From Hanleya hanleyi (taxonomy: Eukaryota > Mollusca > Polyplacophora > Lepidopleurida > Hanleyidae), in the NCBI GenBank assembly GCA_036873755.1, contig JAVTVY010025353.1:1-64000 (forward strand): a stretch of DNA of 64,000 nucleotides. The letters are read 5' to 3'. Position numbers and translations under genes: made by a program. Within the stretch, counting starts at the first letter, position 1. Each line of letters begins with the position of its first letter. This document shows, one piece after another, positions 1 through 14,153 of the stretch. The notes below the pieces were generated by a model. That model had not been told where the DNA came from and ran no database searches. It worked only from the letters and a program-made list of their open reading frames with translations.

Positions 1-189
1 TGACCTGGTTATGAGACCTACATTCCTTGGGAGTATATTGTGGTGAAATTATGAAGCGATCAGTGAATTTGTACCCAATTCACTGTTTTTGGGGCAATTT
101 CATACTTCAGGACCTATGTTGTCTGCTTTGGAATGTAGAATAACATATAATATAGCCATTTTCCTGGTTCAAATCAGTTATGGACTGAG

Positions 190-1170
190 ATCCAGCTTGG
201 ACAAATAAATATATCTCATTCACTTAGGTTTAAACAAAGGGCCATAACTCTTGAAAATATAACCGAAAACAGAGAAACTTCACGCTACACACCTATGGGT
301 CACTGACCACATATCATGCGTATTTCATACTTGTTCATACAATATTAACCGAGATCCAGCCCTACAAATCCCAATTCACAAAGATTTGAAGAAAAAGGGC
401 CATAACTCTTGAAAATATAGGCGAAATGTGGAGAAACTTCACGCTGCACAACTACAGGGCACTGATCACATATCCTGCAAATTTCATAATTGTTCATACA
501 ATATTCACCGAGATCCAGCCCGGACAAGTTCCAATTCACAAAGATTTGAAGAAAAAAGGGCCATAACTCTTGAAAATATACGCGAAACGCGGAGAAACTT
601 CACGCTGCACAACTACAGGGCACTGATCACATATCCTGCAAATTTCATAATTGTTCATACAATATTCACCGAGATCCAGCCCGGACAAGTTCCAATTCAC
701 AAAGATTTGAAGAAAAAAGGGCCATAACTCTTGAAAATATATGCGAAACGCGAAGAAAATTCACGCTGCACAACTACAGGGCACTGACCACACATCCTGC
801 AAATTTCATAATTGTCCATACAATATTAACCGAGATCCAGCCCGGACAAGTCCCAAATCACGGAGAATTCAGGAACAAAGGGCCATAACTCTTGAAAATA
901 TAAGCGAAACGTGGAGAAACTGTACGCTGCACAACTGTGGGTCATTGACCACATATCATGCAAATTTCATACTTGTCCATACAATATTAACCAAGATCCA
1001 GCCCGGACAAGTCCCATTCACAGAGATTTCAGAAAAAGGGCCATAACTCTTGAAAATTATACCGGAACTCGGAAAAAACTCCACGCTGCACAACTACGAG
1101 CCACTGGCCACATTCCATGCAAGTTTCGATCCTGTCCATCAAATATTGCCCGGACAAGAAATTCGGACGG
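190..1170. repeat. About 160-bp tandem repeat, six units
   Basis: GGGCCATAACTCTTGAAAAT recurs at about 239, 397, 558, 719, 880 and 1038, a period of 158-161 bp, with TTCACGCTGCACAACTA and GAGATCCAGCCCGGACAAG inside each unit. The array ends in a GGACGGACGGACAAAGC stretch and a C-rich/G-rich inverted pair near 1202-1226. Small ORFs through it are by-products. Confidence 0.9.
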
Positions 1171-1215
1171 ACAGACGGACGGACAAAGCGATCGCTATAT
1201 GCCCCCCTCTAGTTA

Positions 1216-1929
1216 GAGGGGGGGCATAACTAGATAAACAAAGTACAGTCATTGTTGGAGAGAACCACTTTAAGGGGAAAGCCTGGTGACTATTGCATAC
1301 AGAGAGACCTCATCCTGATGAAGTAGGGATTGAAAAATGAAAATGAAAAATTGAAAAATGCTCAATAATTGAATTTGTGTCATGGACACTTTCCGTCTGG
1401 TTGATTGGAGAAAATTTACGTTGTCCTAGATGCCTCCAGGTAATGTATTGAGGATGATTGTCTTAAAGTTAGGGAAGTTTTCAATCCCATGTCTTAAGTT
1501 ATGAACAGATCAATAAAATCCATGTAAAAAGCAAATCACAAGTGGATTTCCATAAATTGGCTTACAATACACAAAGATAGCAGCAACAGGCAAAAAACAG
1601 CTGGTCCATTACTGAACAAATGTGTAATTGGTAGCCATGTTGCAGTACTGGACCACGCAAGATATCAGTTTATTGATTTACCAGCATTAAACAAAACAAG
1701 CGTTCAATAGAACCAAATGGCCAGATTGGAAAGGCGATCAGAGAATGTAGCAGATTTTGAGACTGCATAATAATATATTCTGCATCTGTGAGACGAGTGT
1801 TTGTAATGTATGATACATGGGATGAAGGGTGAAAAAAATATCAAGAAGTGTAATTAGAAGAGGAGTCATTGATCACAGGAGAATGATGGAGTTAATGGAC
1901 TAATCTTATTTCATCCCGAGTGAGGGAGG
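1216..1929. other. Intronic stretch without recognised content
   Basis: AT-rich, with no exon-like ORF flanked by splice signals on either strand. It belongs to the intron after the last visible esterase exon. Confidence 0.5.
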
Positions 1930-2765
1930 GAGGGAAGGATATACCCCCAGGGTGTAGTTGAATTGAAGGAAATGTTGTCCTTCATTTAAGGAGACACGAA
2001 ATTCAAAACTAACAGGGGTTCAGTACTGCAGGGGAATCGGTTATTTAATATTGTACTTTTGACATGTCATCAAACTATTAATAATTACCATAAAGGAATA
2101 TACTGTAGTTAATTTGGTATGACTGTGTGTTTTGTGTATATACAATGTACACTGCATCTCATACCTAATAGTTAGTTTCAGAGATACAGGGTGGAGCTCT
2201 GTACTGGGGGTGGGGGGAGAGGTGGATATACCCCCGGGGTGTAGTCGATGAGTGCAATCAATGTAGTATCATATATGCTATCTGAAAAATATCAGCATAT
2301 GGCATCGGGCAAGACTTAGTTTCGCAAATAGAGAGTGAGGCTCTGTTTGGCGGGTGGGGGGGGGGGAGGGGGAACGGATATACCCCCTGGGTGTAGTGAG
2401 TGAGTGCAATCAATGCAGTATTAGATATGCTATCTGAAAATATCAGCATATGGGGTCGGGCAAGGCTTAGTTTCGGAGATAGAGGGTGGGGGAAAGGGGG
2501 GAGGGGGGATATCCCCAGGGTGTAGTGAATGGGTGCAGTCAATGCAGCATCCGGTATGGTATCTGAAAATATCAGCATATGGGGTGGGGCGAGGCTTAGT
2601 TTTGGAGATAGAGGGTAGGGCTCTGTTTCGAGGGTGGGGGAGAGGGGAGACCGGGATATACCCCCAGGGTGCAGTGAATGGGTGCAGTCAATGCAGTATC
2701 TGGTATGGTATCTGAAAATATCAGTATATGGGGTCGGGTGAAGCTTAGTTTGTGTGATACATGGC
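1930..2765. repeat. About 150-bp tandem repeat with GGATATACCCCC boxes
   Basis: GGATATACCCCC-like boxes occur at about 1937, 2223, 2376, 2505 and 2653, each followed by GTGTAGT(G)nATG, CAATCAATGCAGTAT and TCTGAAAATATCAGCATATGG. The last four units are contiguous; the first is an outlying copy. G-runs punctuate the units. Confidence 0.8.
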
Positions 2766-3606
2766 AGAGCTCAAACTTTTACCAAACCTTGAACACAAAA
2801 CTTGTATCCTGGAATGTTGACGACGGACAACCAGCCAGCCAGCCATCCAGCCAGCCAGACAACATCAATCCATAGGACAGCTATTGCTTCACAATCTGTC
2901 TAAATACATGACTAGTTATGTGTATCTCCATTCCTTATAGCCTGCCCAAGGGGATTTTTCTAGCATGGTTCCCACTTACGTCCCGCTTGTATGTATGTAA
3001 TTTGTATGTAAAATTCTTCAGGATAAATTTGATATTCAAAATTGTTACCATGGTAATGGGCTGGTGTTTTCAAACATTGTCAAGAGGGGTCTATATTCAA
3101 TATTTACTATATAAACTGAGATCATTGATCATCACAACATACAGCTGATCGTACATCGTTGCTATGGTAACTGGGGTTATTCACGTAGCAATAACAGTTG
3201 TTTTGCATAGAATTGATGTAGAATTGTTTAAAGTACACCATAAAATATATTGCACAATTTTTTTCTCATTATTGGAAATTCACCTCAGTTGGAAATTCAC
3301 CTCAAGATCAATTTTACAGGGTTACTCACCAGTAAACATGGAGGCAACCGGATAGGTCAAGTCTAGAATCTTCCTCCAAAGTGAACCCATCTCCTGTGAT
3401 TGCAAATATAAACCTTGTACAAACGTTGAACAAAACAGTACACATTGACCAGATTATTAAGCATTTACCACATGGAGCAAATCCTATGCAACTGCATAAC
3501 TGAGGTAGTACCTGAATACGGAAAACCCAAGTTGATTCAGAGTATAATGCACCATCGCAACCCTCCCCACCCTGATACAGGCTTTGTATATGTAAATGTT
3601 CAGTAT
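2766..3606. other. Intronic stretch without recognised content
   Basis: Contains a short CCAGCCAGCCAGC run near 2830; otherwise unique-looking AT-rich DNA. I see no exon for the missing patatin C-terminus here. Confidence 0.5.
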
Positions 3607-4106
3607 GCCTCCATCAGGCCTGCAAGTGGCTCACAGTGGAAATATAGGAGAAAATATAGGAGGAAATTTGCCAAAATATAGGAGAAATATAGGAGTTTTC
3701 TTAATAAAAGATAGGAAAATATAGGAAATAAGGAAGTGTAAGACAGGTTACTACTACATTGTATGTTCCAAAATTGGTAGTTTTTTTGATGTTTAATAAA
3801 ATTATTTCCACTGAATGCAGTCACAGTTGTGGTGGTTGAGGAGACCCGTTCTTCTGTTTGGTTCAAGAAAGAGAAATTGAAATGTTCTTATATGTGCCGA
3901 GTGAAGTGCGGGAATTTTTTTTCTGAAATGTATTTTCCCGTGCCAAATTGACTCATTTCAGAGCATTGGTGAAGGTTTTCATGAGAAAAAGTCAAAATAT
4001 AAAAAATATAAGAGGTTTTGAGTAAAATATAGGAAAATATAGGAATGACTCAAAAATATAGGAAAATATAGGAAATATAGGAGGCACTTGAAGGCCTGCT
4101 CCATCC
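3607..4106. mobile_element. Foldback element rich in AATATAGGA
   Basis: A left end near 3607 (CCATCAGGCCTGCAAGTG) is roughly inverted at 4085-4106 (CACTTGAAGGCCTGCTCCAT). Two clusters of AAAATATAGGA-like repeats lie inside at about 3640-3735 and 3995-4082. It looks like a non-autonomous DNA element; superfamily unknown. Confidence 0.5.
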
Positions 4107-4232
4107 TCCCTGACATAGATGAACCTAAATTGACCCAGAAGTTCAATTTGCGAATGAAGTGACCACATCCAGGCAAAGTTGTTCTTAAGATGTAGTGACT
4201 CCGGTCCTGATTTTGTTCAAAGACCAACATAC

Positions 4233-4392
4233 ATTTATGCACCATTCTCTCGCCCGCTGTGTGAATTGTGTCATACGTCTCTCCTCACACCACAGAGCTC
4301 CAATAAAGGAGCCCATGCTGGTCCCTCCAACAACGTCAATGGGAATGCCCGCCTCCAGCATGGCCCTAATAATCCCAACATGGGCGATGCCT
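4233..4392 (-). CDS. PNPLA6: Esterase exon: patatin nucleophile elbow
   Basis: Encodes [20 protein letters not shown] then [11 protein letters not shown], the GxSxG nucleophile motif, and ends [10 protein letters not shown] chose the GTATGT donor (phase 0) over GTGCAT ten bases earlier because it is a better site and leaves three residues before the expected MTS of the next exon. No later exon is visible down to coordinate 1. Confidence 0.95.
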
Positions 4393-7300
4393 CTGGGGAA
4401 AATAAATACACAAAACAAGCAATAAACCTGTGATTGGTTACAGAGAAAACAAATATTAAAGGGAACGTAAACTCTGTAGTAAAACACCGCGGGAATTATA
4501 CAAGAGTCCCTATAGATTAAAAAAATCGTGACAAAGATTTTTTCCCATTTTTTTCCAATGAATGAGAAAGACGCAAACATAGAAAATACTGTGATTGTAA
4601 TTTCTCGAGGGCGCCGCCATGTTTATTTTGGGCATGATTTTAAACCAATGGGAAAGCGTAATATTCAGTTGTGCCGATAATCTCCTACGTCATCGGACAT
4701 TCTCTGCACTGAGATAACATGGCCGCACATGGTCGTTTTTATGCACCTCTCCGTTCCCCGACTGACAGATGCAATGTCATAGATTAGTTTCGTTGTAGAA
4801 TACGGCCTGATTCTGTCAGGTATTCTACCATGCCGGGCTGCTCTTCATTTGGCTGTCACAAGATGCCAGGTAATCCCGACACGTTGCACTATCATCCTCG
4901 TTCATGTTTGTGACCTACGATCTCGAATACTGCACCTCTGCCAATTGACGCGTTTTTACCTCCAGAGGCAGAAAAACTAGTGCATGGTGACGTCACGATT
5001 CTTCAAACATGGAGGCCTCTATGTTGTTCCAGTGTAGCGAAGTTAAAACGTTTAGTACTACATTAAAAAAAATGTAAAAAAATATCTGATACACGATTTG
5101 GATTCTATGAGGAAAAAGCTTTTAACTGGCCATGGACGTTTCACCAGAGTTTACGTTCCCTTTAAGTTAATCAGATCACTATCACTATCACTAAGTAAAC
5201 TACCAGTAAAATTGTGACAATTTGAATGGAGATATGAAATCTGGGTTTTCTGATATAGATGTCAGACAATATCATGACTCGGGCAGCGAAGTATGACCCG
5301 CTGTGAGCTTCGCCGGTAAATTTCTGGGTATTTGATTTCTTTCTGCCTGTGATACAACATGGAGGCATGTTTTTAATTGTTAATAACTGGCATAAATATG
5401 ACAAATATGCTGTACTATTACTATTTCAAGAATCATGGGTACAGTAATGAACACAAGTTGAAAATATGCTGGAAATAGTTGGAGACATTGCTCCACGTTG
5501 AAGCATAGGAAGAACAACACAGTGGGTCATGGCTGACTGCACAAAGTCGGGCTATGCTCTGTGATTTATACTGGAATACCCAGATTGCTCTATCTGGTAT
5601 AGTTTACAATTTGTAGTTACTTGTTTTCTGAGTGTCTCCTGTCAGTGTAGATTTGTATGTGTCATCGACAAGGCTAAAACCCTTCATAATTTTACTTGAA
5701 TATTTTCGAGTTACATTGCACACTCTAACTGGCATATATGCTATTCTCACCTGGCCCCACCTCCACCGAGCACCAGACCAATGGAAGTCCCCGTGAGGAA
5801 CCGGGCAAGGCGGGAGAAGTCTGAGAGACGATCAGGCTCCATCTGAAACAGCTTGTCATAGGATTCCATCTGGAAAGTGAGAATATCAGATTATATTGAC
5901 CCAGTGGAAGGAGACAGTCTGGTGCTTGTTGGTGAGTCATATACCATTGGATTGATAGGTGCAGTTATGATTGAGTGACCTCATTTTCAAATGCAACCCA
6001 TAATGCAATGGGTTTAATAGAATCATTCATGAGTCCACTTACAGTTTTAGAGAGGGACTTACACCTTTTAGGGAGGGACTTATGGTTTTAGGGAGGGATT
6101 TATGGTTTTGGGGCAGGATTTACAGGTTTAGGGAGGGATTTACACGTTTAGGGAGGGACTAACTGTTTCGGGAGGGATTTACAGGTTTAGGGAGGGACTT
6201 ACAGTTTCAGGAGGGACTTACAGTTTTAGGGAGGGACTTACAGTTTTAGGGATGGATTTACAGGTTTAGGGAGAGATTTACAGGTTTAGGAGGGACTTAC
6301 AGTTTCAGAAGGGACTTTCAGTTTTAGGGAGGGACTTACAGTTTTAGGAAGGGACTTTTTACTGAAGACCCTCTTGGGGCAGCGTATATGATGATGAGAG
6401 GAACACCATCCTCGGGCGTTGAGCCATTCCACTGTGTTCCTCGGTGTCTCTGCATCCTCCGTGTGCAGCAGAATCAACTCCTTCTGAGCGCGCACGGCTA
6501 GGTTCTCCAACTGCTTCTCCACCTATCAAATATATGAAAAGAAGTTCATACACACGCCCACTTTCTTGGGATGTTCTGACCTTCATGTGATCGGACTATT
6601 ATGGAAATGGCATGGATGAATACTTTCCTGGCAAAAACCATTCTCTTAGACACAACGGCAGTAACAGCGGCTCTAAACAAAGGATCAGCTGTTCTATCAA
6701 TTACAGTGCCGTGATCGCCACCCGCGCAACTGGGGGATTTTTAACCTAGGCCTCAATGGAGCGTAACAGGTTTTTCCTAAAAATCTTCTCTCATACTTGA
6801 GATAAATTTCTACAACTTGGCGAAGTAAAAGATGGTACATCCGTTCAAATTATGTGTTAAAATCAGAGCTGAACTAGCCTTTTTCGAAGTTTTTTTCGAT
6901 TTACTTCTGTGTTAAAATTAGACTTTTCAGAGGGAGGAAAATCCCCCAGTGACGTCATTGTATCATAGAGAATGTAGATATATATGGTAATCCCTCCAAT
7001 AATTCAATCACAGGAAGTGAAATTTGGCACTATAAAGTCAGGGGGTGAGCAAATTTATTAGAACAGGAAGTTGACAAAATAGTTCAAAGTCCTCTAGATA
7101 ATCCATTATTCCTTTGTTAGTTCAATGATTTTAGAGGGTGATCAAATTTATTAGAACAACTGATTGAACTGTCTTCACAAAACTGGATTAATTTATAACG
7201 ATATTTCTTTCATTATCCAAACACCATCTCATCAAACAGGTTATGAAAACAAATCTTAAATTCCACAATTAACATCTCCAACTTGTACAAGTAAGCAGAG

Positions 7301-10300
7301 CGGAAGAAATGGGCATCACTTCGGAGATTTGTCACGGCTAAATGTATGTGCATCTACAAATTCAAATTAAAGGGAGCAAATGTGGAACCATTTTATAATA
7401 TATATATATATATATGTGAAATTTGATTTCTTATGATATTCTACAATTTTACTCGTGCCTCTTCATTTTTCAAGTTTCTGAAATTGATTAATTTACGACA
7501 ATCCGGACTCTCAGAATTCAATCCTTATCAATATTCAATCACCCTTAATTTTGGGGACAAAATTCAATCAGTGGAATTCGATCACTCTCTAAAATCATTG
7601 AAATCACGAAGAAATAATGCCTTATATACAGGATTTTTAACCATTTTGTCAACATCCTCAGGCCCGTAGCCAAGAGGGGTTTTCTGGGTTCGGGCGAACC
7701 CCCGTTTCGGAAATGTTATACATTTTTCTCATATAAATGCCCTTTTCAAACACTGATGCGAACCCCCTATTTGCTCCTTTTCCAATACAGTGAAACCCAT
7801 GATGTGCCCTTTTGGAGTGAAGGCGAACCACCCCTCAGTAAATCCTGGCTACGGCCCTGATCCTATACTAACAAATTTGATCACCCCCAGATTTTATGGT
7901 GGGAAATTTCGCTTCCGATGATTGCAATTATTAGAGGGATTACCGGAAGTTAAAAATAAACTTTCAATAGAATAGAATAGAAATTCAATCAGTCGCTATT
8001 GATATTTTACAATCCAGCAAAGAACACAAGATCAGAGGAGATCACTGCGACCAAGTAATATTACCTCCCCGACAAAATTCGGGTCCCTGTCTGCCAGCCC
8101 CACAATGAGTATACAATCCGCCTGTCGTATACAGTTCCTGGTCCATGGCGTCATCGTGTGGTCACACTGGTATAATATCATTCTGTGTATATCTTCCTGT
8201 TGACCCAACCAGTTGAACAGTCGGAACTCGTTAACGCTGGAAGAGACGAGAAACCAAGCATCAGTTCAAGGCCATCATAGTGTCAGTATCCCCCCCCCCC
8301 AAAAAAAGACTACTTATCTGATATCCCCTGATATACTAGGTGGCATACATGTTCCGATATTTCTGAAAATATACAAAATTTGCCCTTGGGGGCATAGGAG
8401 GATTTTCAAATTCTCCCAACCTCCAATGTAGAAGTGTTCAGAGATCAAGATGACATATTCTGGATATTTTGATGGCCATTGCAGTCAACCATGCTAGTCT
8501 CTGAACTTCATGATATATATTGAACACCAACAAAGTCATTATTTTCATCCTGTAGATCACTCCAGAGAACATACAATACAACAGACATTCCAAATCACAC
8601 CATCTGCACAAGTCCAGGTAATCCCTAAATCCTCACAAAGACGAGTTCTCGAGTCTTTGCGTCTATTACACAATCTAGTACATTTCATCCCCAGCGGTTG
8701 TTTTGAATTAGGGGGTAGGTATCTGAAGCCTGCGGTTTTCGCTTTGACACCCGATGTCGATTTCAAAGGTAGTCTGGCCGGCGATGAAATTCAAACCATT
8801 CAAAATTCAATCCTCGCTGCGTATTGGCCTGGTATGCTGCTTCAGCACTTACTGATTGGTCTGGTTGGTTTAGTGGAAACCCCTCGAGCTATTTATATCT
8901 GAAACTGCTATCGGTAATCTTCAAAGCCAGCTAGTGTATCGACCCTAACCAATCGATTGATACACTGGTTTGCGAGGATAAATCACACAGGCCAGAGAAC
9001 CTTCATTTTAAAGGTAATGGGAACGTGACAGGCTCACATATGAATATGTATGTCAATTATGGTAATCTGAATCTTTCTAATAGTTTATCACAGGAAGTGA
9101 AATTTTGCAATATAAAGTCAAGGGGTGATCAAATTTATTAGAACAGTATGTTGACAAAATGGTTCAACACGATGAAGCTTCGATAATCCTTTATTTCTTC
9201 ATTATTTCAATGATTTTAAAGGGTGATCAAATTTATTAGAACACTGAGCTTATTGAATTTTGCCCGCAAAATTGGGGGTGATTGAATTCTATAAAGGGGA
9301 TTAAATTACCAGAGTGATTATTTCTTCATTATTTCAATGCGCCATGGCGCTTGTGTTTGCCATGTTCTCTGTACAAATGTATACGGACTATAAATAAAAT
9401 TTACTATGACTATTACTGTAGTAATAACCTACATGTAAGTTAATTAACATCAGAAATCTACGGTTTATTGGGCAGTGGCTTTATCTGCGTATAATACATC
9501 CAGTGAACATGCTTTTGAGAGAAAACCATGAAGTATAAATGCCCACGAATAATAATACATCCACAGTTTGAATCATTAGACTCACCTGTCCAAGGCAGCT
9601 GCACCCAGTCTGTTCTTGATGATGTCACTGGTTAGCCTTATTGTTGATCCTGCAGAAGATATCAGAAAGTGAAAGTGAAACTAAGATATACTGATATATA
9701 GATTTTGTTGTTGTTGTTGTTGTTTATCTGTAACTTCCGTCTTAATCCGATGGGTATTTACCAATGGTGCTACAAGAAAAACTTGCATGTTGCTATATCC
9801 CCTAAATGCTGTTTATACTCTTATGCTTGAGGACAGTGTTCGACCGATCAATTTGCATTGATTTTCAGCAATAATATATAAGACTTAGGCTAGCTCCACA
9901 TCGTCCCCAGGCAAGACCAGTCCTACTGTGAAGCTGTACTCCAGGCCTTACCATACTTAGTGGGATATCCTGACAGTCAAGAGTCTATATTCTGGAGGTG
10001 GAAAGATACACTAAACAAACACTGTTTCACCGTAAATGCCCTCCAACTTCTTGGACGTAGGTAAACAGCTGAATTCACCAGATTTAACAATATACAAATA
10101 AATATCCCTTTATAGATACACTGGTGGAAATACAAACCCCGAGGGGTTCGCTATATCGAATGAATATCAATATAAAGATCAAAACAACAAGCGTTCTGAG
10201 AACCCCAACATCTCGCCTTGCGGGGTCATCCGCCAAAGGTGCAGCAGTATTGAAAGCATACATGTAGAGCAAACAATAAGGTCTGGAATAAGTGATGCGG

Positions 10301-13300
10301 TACAGACAATAATGTCTGGAATAGATTATCTGGTACAGACAATAACAGCAGTCCCATGTGGGATTACTGGCAAAAGTTAATCCCATGTAGGATGGATAGG
10401 TCAGTGCAGTCGGATTACTGGTACATAGGGCATTCCAGTGCGAGATTACTGCTGGGTGGACCAGTCCCATGTTATTACTGATGGATAGTCCTCTGTGGGA
10501 TTACTGCTGGATAGTCCAGTCCCAAGTGGGATTATTACCATCACCATCATGGTATGGATGGTAGTGATGGTATGGATGGTAGTGATGGTATGGATGGTAT
10601 TGATGGTAGTGATGGTATGGATAGTAGTGATGGTAGAAATGGTAGTGATGGTATGGATAGTAGTGATGGTAGAAATGGTAGTGATGGTATGGATGGTAGT
10701 GATGGTATAGATGATAGTGATGGTATGGATGGTAGTGATGGCATGGATGGTAGTGATGGTAGGAATGGTAGTGATGGTATGGATGGTAGTGATGGTATGG
10801 ATGGTAGTGATGGTAGGAATGGTAGTTATGGTATGGATGGTAGTGATGGCATGGATGGTAGTGATGGTATGGGCATGGATGGTAGTGATGGTAGTGATGG
10901 TATGGATGGTAGTGATGGTAGGAATGGTATGGATGATAGGAATGGTAGTGATGGTATGGATGGTAGTGATGGTATGGATGGTAGTGAAGGTAGGAATGGT
11001 ATGGATGGTAGTGATGGTATGGATGGTAGTGATGGTAGGAATGGTAGTGATGGTATGGATGTGATGGTATGGATGGTAGTCAAGGTATGGATGGTAGTGA
11101 TGGTATGGATGGTAGTGATGGTAGTGATGGTATGGATGGTAGGATGGCATGGATGGTAGTGATGGTATGGATGGTAGGATGGCATGGATGGTAGTGATGG
11201 TATGGATGGTAGTGATGGTAGCGATGGTATGGATGGTAGTGATGGTATGGATGGTAGTGATGGTATGGATCATAGTGATGGTAGTGATGGTAGGAATGGT
11301 AGTGATGGTATGGATGGTAGTGATGGCATGGATGGTAGTGATGGTATGGATGGTAGTGATGGTAGGAATGGTATGGATGGTAGTGATGGCATGGATGGAT
11401 GTGATGGATGGTAGTGATGGTAGGAATGGTAGTGATGGTATAGATGTGATGGTATGGATGGTAGTCAAGGTATGGATGGTAGTGATGGTATGGATGGTAT
11501 GGATGGTAGTGATGGTATGGATGGTAGTGATGGTATGGATGGTAGGATGGCATGGATGGTAGTGATGGTATGGATGGTAGTGATGGTATGGATGGTAGTG
11601 ATGGTATGGATGGTAGCGATGGTATGGATGGTAGTGATGGTATGGATGGTAGTGATGGTAGGAATGGTATGATGTATGGATGGTAGTGATGGTAGGAATG
11701 GTAGTTATGGTATGGATGGTAGTGATGGTATGGATGGTAGTGATGGTATGGATGGTAGTGATGGTATGGATGGTAGTGATGGTAGGAATGGTAGCGATGG
11801 TAGGAATGGTAGCGATGGTATGGATGGTAGTGATGGTATGGATGGTAGTGATGGTATGGATGGTAGTGATGGTATGGATGGTAGGATGGTAGTGGTAGTG
11901 ATGGTATGGATGGTAGTGATGGTAGTGATGGTGTGGATGGTAGTGATGGTATGGATGGTAGTGATGGTAGGAATGGTATGGATGGTAGTGATGGTATGGA
12001 TGGTAGGAATGGTAGTGAATGGATGGTAGTGATGGTATGGATGGTAGTGATGGTATGGTGAGTGATGGTAGGAATGGATGGATGGATGGTAGTGATGGTA
12101 TGGATGGTAGGAATGGTATGAATGGTAGTGATGGTATGGATGGTAGTGATGGTATGGATGGTATGGATAGTAGTGATGGTATGGATGGTAGTGATGGTAT
12201 GGATGGTAGGAATGGTATGAATGGTAGTGATGGTAGTGATGGTATGGATGGTATGGATGGTAGTGATGGTATGGATGGTAGTGATGGTAGGAATGGTAGT
12301 GATGGTATGGATGGTAGGAATGGTAATGATGGTATGGATGGTAGTGATGGCATGGATGGTAGTGATGGTATGGATGGTAGTGATGGTAGGAATGGTAGCG
12401 ATGGTATGGGTAGTGATGGTATGGATGGTAGTGATGGTATGGATGGTAGTGATGGTATGGATGGTAGTGATGGTATGGATGGTAGTGATGGTAGAAATGG
12501 TAGCGATGGTAGTGATGGTATGGATGGTAGTGATGGTATGGATGATAGTGATGGTAGGAATGGTAGTGATGGTATGGATGGTAGGAATGGTAATGATGGT
12601 ATGGATGGTAGTGATTGCATGGATGGTAGTGATGGTATGGATGGTAGTGATGGTAGGAATGGTAGCGATGGTATGGATGGTAGTGATGGTATGGATGGTA
12701 GTGATGGTATGGATGGTAGTGATGGTAGGAATGGTAGTTATGGTATGGATGGTAGTGATGGTATGGATGGTGATGGTATGGATGGTAGTGATGGTATGGA
12801 TGGTAGTGATGGTAGGAATGGTATGGATGGTAGTGATGGTATGGATGGTAGTGATGGTAGGAATGGTAGTGATGGTATGGATGGTAGTGATGGTATGGAT
12901 GGTATCACAGGTACATCTTTTAATCATAAGAAACATGTGTACCAAGTTTCATAATCATTCAATGACAGCTGACAACTGCAGCAAACTGTGGTGTACAGAT
13001 GTACATGTGCACTTCGGCTAAACGCAAAACTCAATCAGTTGCCATAATTTGGAGAAAAATTAATATTTCATCTCAAAAATAGCACAAATAAATCCTCCAA
13101 TCATAAGAAACATTTGTACCAAGTTTCGTAATCATCCAATGAGAGCTGACAACTGCAGCAAACTTATCATGTACATGTATATGTATACATGTAGAGGACT
13201 ACATGTACAATTTACCTAAACAGAAAACTCTTCATTTGCCATAATTTGGAGAAAAATTAATATTTCTTGTCAAAACTAGCACAGGTACATCCTCTAATCA

Positions 13301-14120
13301 TAAGAAACATGTGTACCAAGTTTCATAATCATCCAATGACAGCTGACAACTGGAGCAAACTTACCATGTAGATGTATATGTATACATGTAGAGGCCTGTA
13401 TGTACAATTTACCTAAACAGAAAACTCTTCATTTGCCATAATTTTGAGAAAAATTAATATTTCTTCTCAAAAATAGCACAGGTACATCCTCTTATCATAA
13501 GAAACATGTGTACCAAGTTTCATAATCATCCAATGACAGCTGACAACTGGAGCAAACTTACCATGGACATGTATATGTACAATTTACCTAAACAGAAAAC
13601 TCTTCATTTACCATAATTTGGAGAAAAATTAATATTTCTTGTCAAAAATAGCACAGGTACATCCTCTAATCATAAGAAACATGTGTACCAAGTTTCATAA
13701 TCATCCAATGACAGCTGACAACTGGAGCAAAGTTACCATATAGATGTATATGTATACATGTAGAGGCCTACATGTACAATTTACCTAAACAGAAAACTCT
13801 TCATTTGCCATAATTTTGAGAAAAATTAATATTTCTTCTCAAAAATAGCACAGGTACATCCTCTTATCATAAGAAACATGTATACCAAGTTTCATAATCA
13901 TCCAATGACAGCTGACAACTGCAAGAAACTTTCAAAGTACAGATGTACATGTGCACTTCAGCTAAACGCAAAACTCATTCATAGGGATTTTAACATTAGA
14001 GTACCCCAGGGGTAGTACCCCCAGGTGGCATACCCACCCCCCATATTTTTTATATTTTTTTTATATTTTAGATTTTTTTTTAACTTGCTAAACCAAAAAC
14101 CCATTCATTTCCAGGCAGGG

Positions 14121-14153
<33 letters not shown>

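Noticed and set aside
428..1216. Overlapping 99-101-codon plus-strand ORFs
   Set aside because: Same frame repeated through the 160-bp tandem array.
8510..8902. 130-codon plus-strand ORF
   Set aside because: Intronic, antisense to the host gene, overlapped by an opposite-strand ORF, and no recognisable domain.
10446..12954. Very long ORFs (724, 621, 311 codons and others) on both strands
   Set aside because: They are translations of the stop-free 18-bp minisatellite; no initiation, splice or domain evidence.
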